Shown here one piece after another: positions 8,745 through 16,928 of a DNA stretch of 50,660 nt. Each line of letters starts with the position of its first letter. Position 1 is the first letter of the stretch. The DNA comes from Photobacterium kishitanii (GTDB taxonomy: Bacteria > Pseudomonadota > Gammaproteobacteria > Enterobacterales > Vibrionaceae). Both the position numbers and the translations under genes were made by a program. Where the stretch lies: positions 1-50,660 of the forward strand of contig NZ_PYON01000026.1 of the NCBI RefSeq assembly GCF_003026355.1, written 5' to 3'. The notes under the pieces are model-generated. The model was not told where the DNA came from. It saw only the letters and a program-made list of their open reading frames with translations, and did no database searches.

Positions 8745-9887
8745 TTACTTCAGGTTCAAATAGTAGTTCATGCCTTCAGATAACTGATTAAAGCTACCAA
8801 TGGTTGGCACAAGTTGTTGAATCACACGGTTCCAACGCGCAATTGGCGCTGCAGTTACATACACCACATCATAAGGCTGTAATTCAAATTCAGTACCAAT
8901 CACTAATGCGGTCGCATCTTTAATATTTAACTGATAAATATTCGCAGCGGGTGCATGCGGTGTTTTAGTTAAATCAGGATGATTGGCACGAATAACAAAC
9001 ACGCCAGTTGCATCCGCTTGCAATTCATTAATGCCACCGACACCGCTTAAGGCTTCGGTTAAACTCATGCCTGCGCGGTCAATTTTAAGTAGCTTAGGCT
9101 CTTTAACTTCGCCCAGCACAAACACTTTTTGAGCATCATTACGTGGCACATGGACAATATCGCCGTTACGTAACAGGCGGTTTTGGGTTAAATCACCACG
9201 TTGCATTAGCGCATATAGCGATAAGGTTTGATCTTTACCATTGCGGGTTAATGTGACATTGCGCCAATCTGCATCAGCCGCCAACCCACCAGATTTATTA
9301 ATCGCATCAAGCAAAGTTAGTGGCACATTAGTTATCGGCTGTTGGGCTGGATTTTTTACTTCGCCAGTAACATAGGCTTTTTGAGCACGGAACGCCGCCA
9401 CGTTGACATCAACTTGTGGTTTTTCAACATATTCCGCTAATCGCTGCGCGATATCAGTTCGAATCTGCGATACCGTTTTACCCGCAACCTGCACTTTTCC
9501 AATGTAAGGATAAAAGATTGTACCGTCAGCATGAACCCAGTTACCGGCTTCACTTGCACTACGGTAAGAACCAGCAGGAATAGTCAGCTCGGGGTGATCC
9601 CAAATGGTAATATTTAAAATATCGCCAGGGCCAACATGATATTCATAACCAGCAAGCTCTTGTTCAAGCTTGGTGTTTACCTGCGCTGCAATTTTCGCCA
9701 CTTTAAATTGACTAATATTATTAACAGTTAACGGGAAAACATTCACTTGTTGATCAAGTGTAGGTTGTTCCTGATTGACTTCAGTAACGTGCTTACCATC
9801 AAGGCTAAGATGCGATCCCGGCATACTACAGCCAGCTAACATTACAGAAGCAACTGCTGTGACAAGCAATTTTTTTGATAATTCCAT
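8745..9887 (-). CDS. wza: Outer-membrane polysaccharide export lipoprotein, Wza
   Basis: Wza forms the octameric outer-membrane channel for the polysaccharide. The 380-residue precursor has a lipoprotein signal, [20 protein letters not shown], with Cys20 as the lipidated residue. The mature protein has the poly_export domain ('[20 protein letters not shown]' from about residue 80) and two following SLBB domains ('[10 protein letters not shown]' and '[10 protein letters not shown]'). The C-terminus '[19 protein letters not shown]' forms the amphipathic helix that crosses the outer membrane. It is the first gene of operon 1; the JUMPstart/ops element lies about 55 bp upstream in its leader. It is divergent from gfcA. 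Confidence 0.96.
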   Translation of the reverse strand: MELSKKLLVTAVASVMLAGCSMPGSHLSLDGKHVTEVNQEQPTLDQQVNVFPLTVNNISQFKVAKIAAQVNTKLEQELAGYEYHVGPGDILNITIWDHPELTIPAGSYRSASEAGNWVHADGTIFYPYIGKVQVAGKTVSQIRTDIAQRLAEYVEKPQVDVNVAAFRAQKAYVTGEVKNPAQQPITNVPLTLLDAINKSGGLAADADWRNVTLTRNGKDQTLSLYALMQRGDLTQNRLLRNGDIVHVPRNDAQKVFVLGEVKEPKLLKIDRAGMSLTEALSGVGGINELQADATGVFVIRANHPDLTKTPHAPAANIYQLNIKDATALVIGTEFELQPYDVVYVTAAPIARWNRVIQQLVPTIGSFNQLSEGMNYYLNLK

Positions 9888-9939
9888 GAGATTAAGTTCA
9901 TTTCAGCATTGATGGATGGGAATGTATTTTCAAATGAGA

Positions 9940-9976
9940 ATGCTACCGCCCGAAGGTTACAGCTCCTCACTTGCTT
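9940..9976 (-). promoter_or_regulatory. JUMPstart with ops element upstream of wza
   Basis: On the minus strand the sequence GGCGGTAGCAT (9950 to 9940) matches the RfaH-recruiting ops element, whose consensus is GGCGGTAGCGT, with one difference. It is preceded by GAGCTGTAACC, matching the upstream part of the JUMPstart consensus. Its position in the wza leader is the usual one. By established knowledge, RfaH loading here reduces pausing and termination through a long operon. Confidence 0.85.
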
Positions 9977-10461
9977 TAAAAAAGTATGATTTTTTTGTTG
10001 ACAATAAAACATAAACGCTATGAATATATATAAGCAATAATCAGTGTTTATATTACATATTTATCTAAAAAAAAATAATACGTAATATTGGCGTTATTTA
10101 TATTGCTGATGGATTCTACTTAATTTGCGTATGAAATGAAATATAAAAATTTGCTCATTTATTATCTATCATATTATATTTTTGTCACACAATACATATT
10201 GTAACCATTTGTAATACAAAGGGTTAAGCATAAAAAGCAAATACTTGCAACATATAACTATAAATAATACCAACCATAATCCAATAATGGTGATGAATAT
10301 CACAAACCGCACATTCAAACCAATCGAGACTAAAAAAACATTACGTGGTTATATGTAATTATTCGGTATAATTATTAATTCAGCACACCAATAATTTACG
10401 ATAATAAATGTCATTTTTTTGACAGCATATATATTGTTTTTATCAATTAAGGATTTACATC
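9977..10461. promoter_or_regulatory. Divergent control region between wza and gfcA
   Basis: This A+T-rich stretch must hold the wza operon promoter (minus strand) and the gfcA promoter (plus strand). No open frame of note is present. I see runs of A and T typical of H-NS-bound DNA, but no pair of promoter hexamers with proper spacing that I would defend. A ribosome-binding site AAGGA lies 9 bp before the gfcA ATG at 10462. Confidence 0.45.
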
Positions 10462-10746
10462 ATGAAAAAGAATGCATTCGTTCTTCTAGCTGCTATGGCT
10501 ATGTCTTCATCAGCATTTGCTGGCGGTTATGTTGCAGATGATGCTGCACCAGTAGAAGCAGCACCTGCACCAACAGGTCAAGCAGCTGGTGTTCCAGCAG
10601 CATCTACAACAGCGGCAGGTACAACTACTGCTGTTGTTGTTGGTGGTGCTGCGGCAGTAGCTGCAATCGCACTAGCTGCATCAGATTCAGGCAACACTAA
10701 CTCAACAACAACTTCTACTTCTACTTCTGTTAGCGCAGCTAAGTAA
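10462..10746 (+). CDS. gfcA: Small secreted Ala/Thr-rich protein, GfcA/YjbE-like
   Basis: The 94-residue precursor has a signal peptide MKKNAFVLLAAMAMSSSAFA with cleavage expected after AFA. The mature part is low-complexity: Ala/Pro-rich, then a short hydrophobic stretch 'TAVVVGGAAAVAAIALAAS', then a Ser/Thr tail. This composition and the place directly before gfcBCD match GfcA (YmcD) and its paralogue YjbE, small periplasmic or surface proteins of unknown role linked to group 4 capsule and exopolysaccharide production. AAGGA is the ribosome-binding site. A terminator-like hairpin separates it from gfcB, so the short transcript may be made in excess. Assignment relies on context and composition rather than strong residue identity. 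Confidence 0.8.
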   Translation: MKKNAFVLLAAMAMSSSAFAGGYVADDAAPVEAAPAPTGQAAGVPAASTTAAGTTTAVVVGGAAAVAAIALAASDSGNTNSTTTSTSTSVSAAK

Positions 10747-10787
10747 TTGATCAGATTTGACCTGATAAAAATTTAGGTTAATAAAAA

Positions 10788-10812
10788 AATAACCGTGCTT
10801 GTCACGGTTATT
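10788..10812 (+). terminator. Intercistronic hairpin between gfcA and gfcB
   Basis: A perfect 10-bp stem, AATAACCGTG pairing with CACGGTTATT around the loop CTTGT, is followed by CTATTTTG. It has the shape of a leaky intrinsic terminator and lies 42 bp after the gfcA stop, so it probably attenuates gfcBCD expression. Confidence 0.7.
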
Positions 10813-10882
10813 CTATTTTGTAAGCTATTCGATTATCGCAATCTATAGCTCTCTTTGGATAGCCTATCGGAAGCACTGCCCC

Positions 10883-11605
10883 ATGCTTAAAAATATCACT
10901 CGTCCCCCTATTTCAAAGCTGTTGCTGATCTCGGCAGCAGCTTTATTGCTTTCAGGCTGTAGTCAAAAAATAACCAGTGTTAACGATACTGTTCGCCTTG
11001 CCGTACAAGGCAGCGCAGATATTCACAAATCGGCTTATACCGTTGCAGCATTACCTTATGCTAGCACTTATGTTCGTATCGATAACCAAGCGCAGCTATT
11101 TATGGTGCTGGCACTGGCTGAATCTGCTACAGGTGAAACAATCACTAATGCCTCCCCTAAAACGTCACCGCCACAACTTAAATGGCTTGCCAGTGATAAC
11201 GGCATGCTAGTAACCCAAAGCGGACGAATTATAAAAACCGTTAACTTGAGCGCTGGTAATTTATTAGCGACTCAAAGTAATACTCCCGATCCATTAGCAC
11301 TCGGTTTACATTTGGCATCAACACCCACAACTTGGCAGCGCACGATTGATTGGCAACCGGGTTACCACATCGGTTATCAACTCGACTCACAATTTGTGTT
11401 TGAGCAGCCTGAAGTATTAACCATTCATGGCAACTCAGTGCCTGTGCTGCGCTTTCGTGAAAATGTCACCGTAAAGCAGCTTGATCGCCACTACAGTAAT
11501 ACTTTTTGGATAGATCAAACGACGGGAAAAGTGGTAAAGAGCCAGCAATATTTAGCCCCCTCTTTACCGAGTGTTGAAATGACTATTCTTAAACCTTTTG
11601 GCTAA
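10883..11605 (+). CDS. gfcB: Capsule-associated lipoprotein, GfcB/YjbF family
   Basis: GfcB (YmcC) is an outer-membrane lipoprotein of the gfc/yjb sets that accompany group 4 capsule and related exopolysaccharides; its biochemical role is not established. With the start at ATG 10883 the protein has 240 residues and a lipoprotein signal ending 'ALLLSGC', with Cys26 lipidated. The mature part is about 215 residues with the even, beta-rich look of the family and the closing pattern 'NTFWIDQTTGKVVKSQQYLAP'. The frame is open upstream to a TTG at 10799, but that start would fall in the intercistronic hairpin and put 28 residues before the lipobox signal, so I reject it. gfcC follows after 14 bp. 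Confidence 0.85.
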   Translation: MLKNITRPPISKLLLISAAALLLSGCSQKITSVNDTVRLAVQGSADIHKSAYTVAALPYASTYVRIDNQAQLFMVLALAESATGETITNASPKTSPPQLKWLASDNGMLVTQSGRIIKTVNLSAGNLLATQSNTPDPLALGLHLASTPTTWQRTIDWQPGYHIGYQLDSQFVFEQPEVLTIHGNSVPVLRFRENVTVKQLDRHYSNTFWIDQTTGKVVKSQQYLAPSLPSVEMTILKPFG

Positions 11606-11619
11606 CGGTAGTATCTTTT

Positions 11620-12399
11620 ATGTCTTGTTCAGTTTTCACTACAACAGCTCGCTACTCGATTTACTCTGCGCTAGCAAGTCTGTGCTTATTGGTTTCAATG
11701 CCAACCGTGGCACAAAACCTTATCACTCTCCATGCTAACGGCCACTCAGCGGCGGCAGTAAGTTTACAATACGCCGAGCCGGTACGGTTGGCACAAGTTG
11801 TTAGCGATAGCCTTAAACTCCGTACTGTTACTGCAACACCGTATTGGCTTGGTAGTAGCTTAACCACCACCACCGAGCCAGCAACTAAATCGGTGTTGAT
11901 AAAGCAGTTAACCCAATTAAGTCAACACCACAGCGACGATGTCGCTATTAGCCATAGTTTTGCTAATACCGCTCAGTGGTTACAACAACAGATTAAGACT
12001 CAACGCTTAGCTGTGGCTATTGATATCGATAAAGTACGTTTAAACCAAACCGATAACCCATTATTAACAGGTAACTATCAGTTGCAACTGGCTAATCGTC
12101 CAACTTCGGTCACCGTTATTGGTGCGATTGAAAAACCGCAACAACTTGATTGGCAACCTCGAATGGCAGCTAACGATTATTTAGCTCAAGTGACGCCAAT
12201 TGATATTGCTACCAACAGTTACGTGACTGTGATTCAGCCTGATGGGGTAATACAACAACATTCGATTGCGTATTGGAATAACAACCACGCCGATATTGCA
12301 CCAGGGGCGATTATCTACCTTGGTTATCAGTCTTTATTTCATGATTACAGTGGCTTAAACCACGATATTTCTTCAATGCTAACCAACAGGACGTTGTAA
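11620..12399 (+). CDS. gfcC: Capsule biosynthesis periplasmic protein, GfcC/YjbG family
   Basis: GfcC (YmcB) is a periplasmic protein whose known structure has two beta-grasp domains and a helical tail like the end of Wza. This 259-residue homologue has an N-terminal hydrophobic signal (about residues 13-31, ending 'MPTVAQ'). A long helical stretch is predicted near residues 85-125, and the C-terminal part 'NSYVTVIQPDGVIQQHSIAYWN' with 'APGAIIYLGYQSLF' matches the conserved end of the family. Its stop overlaps the gfcD start in a TAATG at 12397-12401, so the two are translationally coupled. It probably helps polysaccharide secretion, working near the Wza channel. Confidence 0.85.
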   Translation: MSCSVFTTTARYSIYSALASLCLLVSMPTVAQNLITLHANGHSAAAVSLQYAEPVRLAQVVSDSLKLRTVTATPYWLGSSLTTTTEPATKSVLIKQLTQLSQHHSDDVAISHSFANTAQWLQQQIKTQRLAVAIDIDKVRLNQTDNPLLTGNYQLQLANRPTSVTVIGAIEKPQQLDWQPRMAANDYLAQVTPIDIATNSYVTVIQPDGVIQQHSIAYWNNNHADIAPGAIIYLGYQSLFHDYSGLNHDISSMLTNRTL

Positions 12400-14621
12400 T
12401 GAACTCTGTCACATCGGCTTCTACTCGCCGCAACCTATATCAACGTCCTTTATTTACTTTATCTGCATTAGCTATCGCGTTATTGCCATTGTGTAATGCG
12501 CAGGCAGATGAGTTTAGCTACCCTGAAATGCGCTATTCCAACAGTGATTTTGGCGGTGTGGGCTTAATGCAGATGCCAACTGCGCGTATGCAACCAGAGG
12601 GAGAGTTTACCTTTGGTACTACTATTAGCAGTGATTACCACCATTACTGGGCGTCACTACAACTATTGCCATGGCTAGAAACGACCATTCGTTATACTCA
12701 AGTTCCTGATCTTTATTACAGTGGTGATCATAGCTTTAGTGGCGATACGCTCTATACCGACAAAGGTATCGATGCCAAGCTACGTTTATGGCAAGAGTCT
12801 TATTGGTTACCGGAAGTGGCGATTGGTATTCGTGACCTTGGTGGTACCGGCTTATTTGATGGTGAATTTATTGCCGCTAACAAGCGAGTTGGACCATTAG
12901 ATTTCACCCTTGGTTTAGGTTGGGGTTATATCGGCCAGCGTGGCAATATCTCTAACCCACTGTGCAAAGTCAGTGATACTTTCTGCAATCGTAACAATGG
13001 CTTTAAAGATAATGGTGGTAGTTTTGATACTGGCCGTTGGTTTAAAGGTAATGCTGCCCTTTATGGTGGGGTGGAATACCAAACGCCATGGCAACCATTG
13101 CAGCTAAAGTTAGAGTATGACGGTAACGATTACACGGATGATTTCCGTGCTAACCGTGGTCATGATATGACACCAAAATCGCCATTCAATATTGGTGCTG
13201 TCTATCAATTAACCGATTGGGCAACCGCTAATATCAGTTATGAACGTGGTACTACTGTTAGCTTTGGTTTAAGCGTTAATACTAACTTTAACCAACTTAA
13301 AGCCAGTTGGTTAGATGAGCCAATACCAACGGTAACAACCACACCTGCAACAAATAATTTAACCACCGAGCAATGGCAACAATTAGCCCAAGATGTTGAG
13401 AAAATTGCTGGCTACAAAAATCCAACCATTTATCAGAATGGCGACAGTAGCATTACTGTGGTTGCTGAGCAGGTTAAATATCGCGATCGTGATCAAGCTC
13501 AGTTACGCGCGGGAATATTACTTAATAACCAGGCCCCAAAAGTAGAACAATTCCATATTGTTGAAACGGTTGCTAATCAGCCAATCACTGAAACAGTGCT
13601 TAACCGTCAGCAACTGCTGCAAGTCGCAAACAATGATTATATCGGCAGTAATATTGCTGATAGTCGTACTACTGCTGCACCTAACGCTATTCAAGGTCAA
13701 CAAATGGTTGATCTGAATCAGAACTGGAATATCGGTATTGCACCAACTCTACAGCAATCACTAGGTGGCTCAGAAGGCTTCTACATGTTTAATGTCGGTG
13801 CTACTGCCAGTGCTGATTATTGGTTTAATAACCATTTCACAATCGGCGGTTCGGTTTATTTAAATCTCTACGATACTTACGACAAATTTAAATATGATGT
13901 GCCGCCAGATGGCACCCATAATAAACGTGTGCGTACTTTGGTACGTCAGTACATTACTGATAACACATTACGAATGAATAACTTACAGCTAACGTGGTTG
14001 GATCAAGTATCAAGTAATTGGTATGCACAAGCGTATGCGGGTTATTTAGAAGTGATGTTTGGTGGCGTGGGTGGCGAGGTGCTTTACCGCCCTGTTGGCA
14101 GTAATTGGGCTCTGGGGCTAGATGTCAATTATGTTAAGCAGCGTGATCCACATTCGGCGTTTGGATTCTTTAAAGATCAAAACCAATACGATGATCATTT
14201 AGGTCGCCCATACGAAGTCCAAACAGGCACTACAACGGGTAATTTAACCGCGTATTACCAACCACAATGGCAATGGTTACCGAATACACTATTAAAAGTC
14301 AGTGCTGGGCGTTATTTAGCTGAAGATACTGGTGTAACTATCGACTTCTCGAAGCAATTTGATAGCGGCATCATTGCTGGTGCTTTTATCACTAAAACGA
14401 GTATGTCAGCAGCAGAATACGGTGAAGGTAGCTTTAATAAAGGCTTCTATATCTCGATTCCATTCGACATCCTAACCGTTAAGCCAAGCACTAGCCGTGC
14501 CCATATCTCATGGTTACCAATGAACCGTGATGGTGGTCAAATGTTAGGTCGCCAATATCACCTTTATGACTTAACGGATGGGCGTCAACCATGGAGCGGA
14601 CGTAAAGCTTTTAATAACTAA
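12399..14621 (+). CDS. gfcD: Outer-membrane beta-barrel protein, GfcD/YjbH family
   Basis: The 740-residue precursor has a signal peptide ending 'LCNAQA' near residue 36. The rest has the alternating aromatic and polar pattern of a large outer-membrane beta-barrel. The family start 'GGVGLMQMPTARMQPEGEF' is present at about residue 52. GfcD (YmcA) and YjbH proteins are thought to form outer-membrane pores or scaffolds for exopolysaccharide and group 4 capsule. A non-barrel periplasmic segment, about residues 310-430, begins after 'EPIPTVTTTPATNN'. It is the last gfc gene and is followed by a hairpin terminator before ompA. Length and order agree with gfcABCD/yjbEFGH; I cannot tell which paralogue is closer. 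Confidence 0.88.
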   Translation: MNSVTSASTRRNLYQRPLFTLSALAIALLPLCNAQADEFSYPEMRYSNSDFGGVGLMQMPTARMQPEGEFTFGTTISSDYHHYWASLQLLPWLETTIRYTQVPDLYYSGDHSFSGDTLYTDKGIDAKLRLWQESYWLPEVAIGIRDLGGTGLFDGEFIAANKRVGPLDFTLGLGWGYIGQRGNISNPLCKVSDTFCNRNNGFKDNGGSFDTGRWFKGNAALYGGVEYQTPWQPLQLKLEYDGNDYTDDFRANRGHDMTPKSPFNIGAVYQLTDWATANISYERGTTVSFGLSVNTNFNQLKASWLDEPIPTVTTTPATNNLTTEQWQQLAQDVEKIAGYKNPTIYQNGDSSITVVAEQVKYRDRDQAQLRAGILLNNQAPKVEQFHIVETVANQPITETVLNRQQLLQVANNDYIGSNIADSRTTAAPNAIQGQQMVDLNQNWNIGIAPTLQQSLGGSEGFYMFNVGATASADYWFNNHFTIGGSVYLNLYDTYDKFKYDVPPDGTHNKRVRTLVRQYITDNTLRMNNLQLTWLDQVSSNWYAQAYAGYLEVMFGGVGGEVLYRPVGSNWALGLDVNYVKQRDPHSAFGFFKDQNQYDDHLGRPYEVQTGTTTGNLTAYYQPQWQWLPNTLLKVSAGRYLAEDTGVTIDFSKQFDSGIIAGAFITKTSMSAAEYGEGSFNKGFYISIPFDILTVKPSTSRAHISWLPMNRDGGQMLGRQYHLYDLTDGRQPWSGRKAFNN

Positions 14622-14634
14622 ATTGTGTTAATAG

Positions 14635-14666
14635 ATTGGTAACTCATTCTTTGGGTTACCGATTTT
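14635..14666 (+). terminator. Terminator after gfcD
   Basis: ATTGGTAAC (14635-14643) pairs with GTTACCGAT (14655-14663), one wobble, and is followed by TTT. It lies 13 bp after the gfcD stop and should end the gfc transcript. The T-tract is short. Confidence 0.6.
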
Positions 14667-14976
14667 CGTCACTATTCGACTCATTTTTGTAAATACGCAT
14701 TTTTTGAACTTGTGGTAAAAGCAAATAACAGTAAATAGTATACCTTTTTAGCATTAAATAATTCTTTATTAACAGTTTGTTACACTCTAAATAGCAAAAT
14801 AAATGAAACACCGTTTAATTGCTATGTCATTCAAAAAAAATGCATTATTATATATGAAAAATATATCCCAATAGCGTTTGTTATTGTAGGGTGTAGACAA
14901 GCACTTTCATATAAATAGTGCGAAAATTACCGGCTTAAGTCGGATCTATTACAATTAGGAAAATACGGCAAATATT
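14667..14976. promoter_or_regulatory. Upstream region of ompA
   Basis: The 310-bp A+T-rich gap before ompA has no convincing open frame. It should contain the ompA promoter and a long leader, as is common for this heavily expressed gene. 'AGGAAAA' at about 14957 could be the ribosome-binding site, although it lies rather far from the ATG at 14977. I could not fix promoter hexamers. Confidence 0.4.
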
Positions 14977-15948
14977 ATGAAAAAAACTTTTCTAGTACTA
15001 CCTCTTGCTCTTCTTGTATCTGGCGCGGTAAATGCTGCAACAGATAACCCTTTTTATGCTGGTGCTCGTTTAGGTAATAGCTTCTACGACATCAAAGACA
15101 GCACGAACAACATCGATCTTGATAACAAAAACCTTTCAGGCGGTGTTTTTGCTGGTTACCAGATCACACCATGGTTCGCTGGTGAAGTTGGTTACACTAA
15201 CCTAGGTAGTGCAAGTGTTGAGAATGGTCTAGGCAAATTTACAGCTCAAGGTGCAGATCTTGTTGGTAAATTCTCTTACGCTATCAACGATAAAATCGAC
15301 ATTTTTGGTAAGCTAGGTGCTTTCTACTACGATTGGAACGCTAAGAACGGCGCAACTCACGATGACAACGGCTGGGCTTCAACAGCTGGTGTTGGTGCTG
15401 AGTACTACATCAACAACAACGTTTCTACACGTATTGAATACCAATACTACAAAGATGTTGGCGGTGCTGACATTCAATTCGCTGGCGTTTCTCTAGCATA
15501 TCACTGGGGCGCTCCAGCACCTGTAGTTGCTCCTGAAGTTGTTTATGTAGATCAAGTATCTGTAGCAACTATCGAAGAGCTAAAGCTAACTGTACCGTTC
15601 GCATTCGATAGCGCTGAAATTACTGCTGGCGATGCTGCACACCTAGTGCCTTTCGAAGAGCGTCTAAACCAATACCCAGATGCAACAATTACTGTTGTTG
15701 GTCACACTGATAGCACTGGTCCTGAAGCATACAACCAAACTCTATCTCAAGAGCGTGCAGCAACTGTTGCTAAAGAACTACGCGCACACCTAAACATGGG
15801 GGAAGATCGTATTCTTAGCGAAGGCCGTGGTGAGCTAGATCCAGTAGCTTCTAACGATACTGCTGAAGGTCGTGCTGAAAACCGTCGTGTTGACATCATC
15901 ATTCCTGAGCTAAACATCGAGACAGTTACTCAAGTTGTTGCTCAGTAA
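14977..15948 (+). CDS. ompA: OmpA-family outer-membrane porin
   Basis: The 323-residue precursor has a signal peptide ending 'SGAVNAA' near residue 20. An eight-strand beta-barrel of the OmpA type follows ('NPFYAGARLGNSFYDI' to 'YHWGAP' at about residue 180), then a Pro/Val linker. The C-terminal OmpA-like peptidoglycan-binding domain shows 'TVVGHTDSTGPEAYNQTLS' and 'ERAATVAKEL', with the conserved Asp and Arg that bind diaminopimelate. Length and domain order match full OmpA. Codon use is visibly more biased than in the neighbours (GGT, GCT, CTA, AAC), as expected for a very abundant protein. It has its own terminator at 16008-16041. Confidence 0.94.
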   Translation: MKKTFLVLPLALLVSGAVNAATDNPFYAGARLGNSFYDIKDSTNNIDLDNKNLSGGVFAGYQITPWFAGEVGYTNLGSASVENGLGKFTAQGADLVGKFSYAINDKIDIFGKLGAFYYDWNAKNGATHDDNGWASTAGVGAEYYINNNVSTRIEYQYYKDVGGADIQFAGVSLAYHWGAPAPVVAPEVVYVDQVSVATIEELKLTVPFAFDSAEITAGDAAHLVPFEERLNQYPDATITVVGHTDSTGPEAYNQTLSQERAATVAKELRAHLNMGEDRILSEGRGELDPVASNDTAEGRAENRRVDIIIPELNIETVTQVVAQ

Positions 15949-16007
15949 TTATTACTGGCACAATAGCTTAGTACGACGTATTTATTACGTAATAAGTACT
16001 CGCTGAT

Positions 16008-16041
16008 AATCCGCCATAACCTCACGGTTATGGCGGATTTT
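16008..16041 (+). terminator. Strong intrinsic terminator after ompA
   Basis: AATCCGCCATAACC pairs perfectly with GGTTATGGCGGATT around a short TCAC loop and is followed by TTTTT. It lies about 60 bp after the ompA stop. Confidence 0.93.
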
Positions 16042-16124
16042 TTATGGGCGTTCAATTCCGTCATCTCGAAATTGAGGCATGATCCATATTCCGTCATCTC
16101 TGAAGCTAAGGTACGAATCCTCAT
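16042..16124. other. Decayed repeat fragments before the MITE-like array
   Basis: Two short stretches beginning 'CCGTCATCTC' (16057 and 16091) look like the ends of eroded copies of the repeat that follows. No gene is visible. Confidence 0.45.
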
Positions 16125-16772
16125 TCATCATCCCGGAAGTGGGGTACGAACTATCCGGGATCTACTCACCACACCATTGAGCCTAAAAGACACCAGCAAA
16201 TGCATTCACTCTACAACGCGTGGATAGTAGATCCCCTATCTCGCTCGTCCCTCACTGTAGGGAATGACGGAAACTATCACCCGTCATTCCGGAAGTGAGG
16301 CGCGAACTATTCGGGATCTACTCACCATGCCATTGAGCCTGAAAGACACCAGCGAATGCATTCACTCTACAACGCACCGATAGTAGATCCCCTATCTCGC
16401 TCGTCCCTCGCTGTAGGGAATGACGGAAACTATCACCTGTCATCCCAGAAGTGAGGTACGAACTATTCGGGATCTACTCACCATGCGATTGAGCCTGAAA
16501 GACACCAGCGAATGCATTCACTCTACAACGCGTGGATAGTAGATCCCCTATCTCGCTCGTCCCTCGCTGTAGGGAATGACGGAAACCATCACCCGTCATC
16601 CTTAAAGCTAAAGCACTAACCCTCATTCGTCATCCCGGAAGTGAGGTACGAACTATCCGGGATCTACTCACCATACCATTGAGCCTGAAGATACCAGCGA
16701 ATGCATTCACTCTACAACGCGTGGATAGTAGATTCCCTATCTCGCTCGTAACCTCGCTGTAGGGAATGACGA
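16125..16772. repeat. Tandem array of four 146-bp MITE-like repeats with inverted ends
   Basis: Four copies are present at 16125-16270, 16281-16426, 16437-16582 and 16627-16772, each 146 bp. The best copy (second) starts CCGTCATTCC and ends GGAATGACGG, perfect 10-bp inverted termini. Each has a 5' hairpin (TCCCGGA with TCCGGGA), a middle part with 'CACCAGCGAATGCATTCAC', and a 3' hairpin (CCCTA with TAGGG). Copies 1 to 3 are separated by the same 10-bp 'AAACTATCAC', giving a 156-bp period; copy 4 follows after 44 bp. There is no coding potential and no transposase nearby. Partial copies occur at 5512-5574, 5676-5732, 8027-8077 and about 40895-41030. Confidence 0.88.
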
Positions 16773-16880
16773 GGAGTTACTCGGCATTCACTGTAGGAAA
16801 TAACGAGAAGGAGATCCCCACTCCATAATCCCAGAAGTTAAGGTACGCCCTATCCCTCCTGCGATAACAAATTAAAGGCA

Positions 16881-16914
16881 AAAAAAAAGCCCAACTCAAT
16901 TTCGAGCTAGGCTT
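16881..16914 (-). terminator. Terminator of operon 2
   Basis: On the minus strand AAGCCTAGCTC pairs with GAGTTGGGCTT (11 bp, two wobbles) around a GAAAT loop and is followed by a run of T. It lies just after the stop of the PglF-like gene and should end the long operon 2 transcript. Confidence 0.88.
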
Positions 16915-16928
16915 TTTCAAATAACGAA

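Noticed and set aside
10419..10446. TTGACA at 10419 as a gfcA promoter
   Set aside because: The matching -10 position would place the transcription start only about 10 bp from the ATG, too close to include the ribosome-binding site.
16030..16227. 65-codon plus-strand open frame after ompA
   Set aside because: It starts inside the ompA terminator and crosses the repeat array.
16125..16772. Possible CRISPR array
   Set aside because: The units are 146 bp, the linkers are identical rather than unique, and no cas genes are near.
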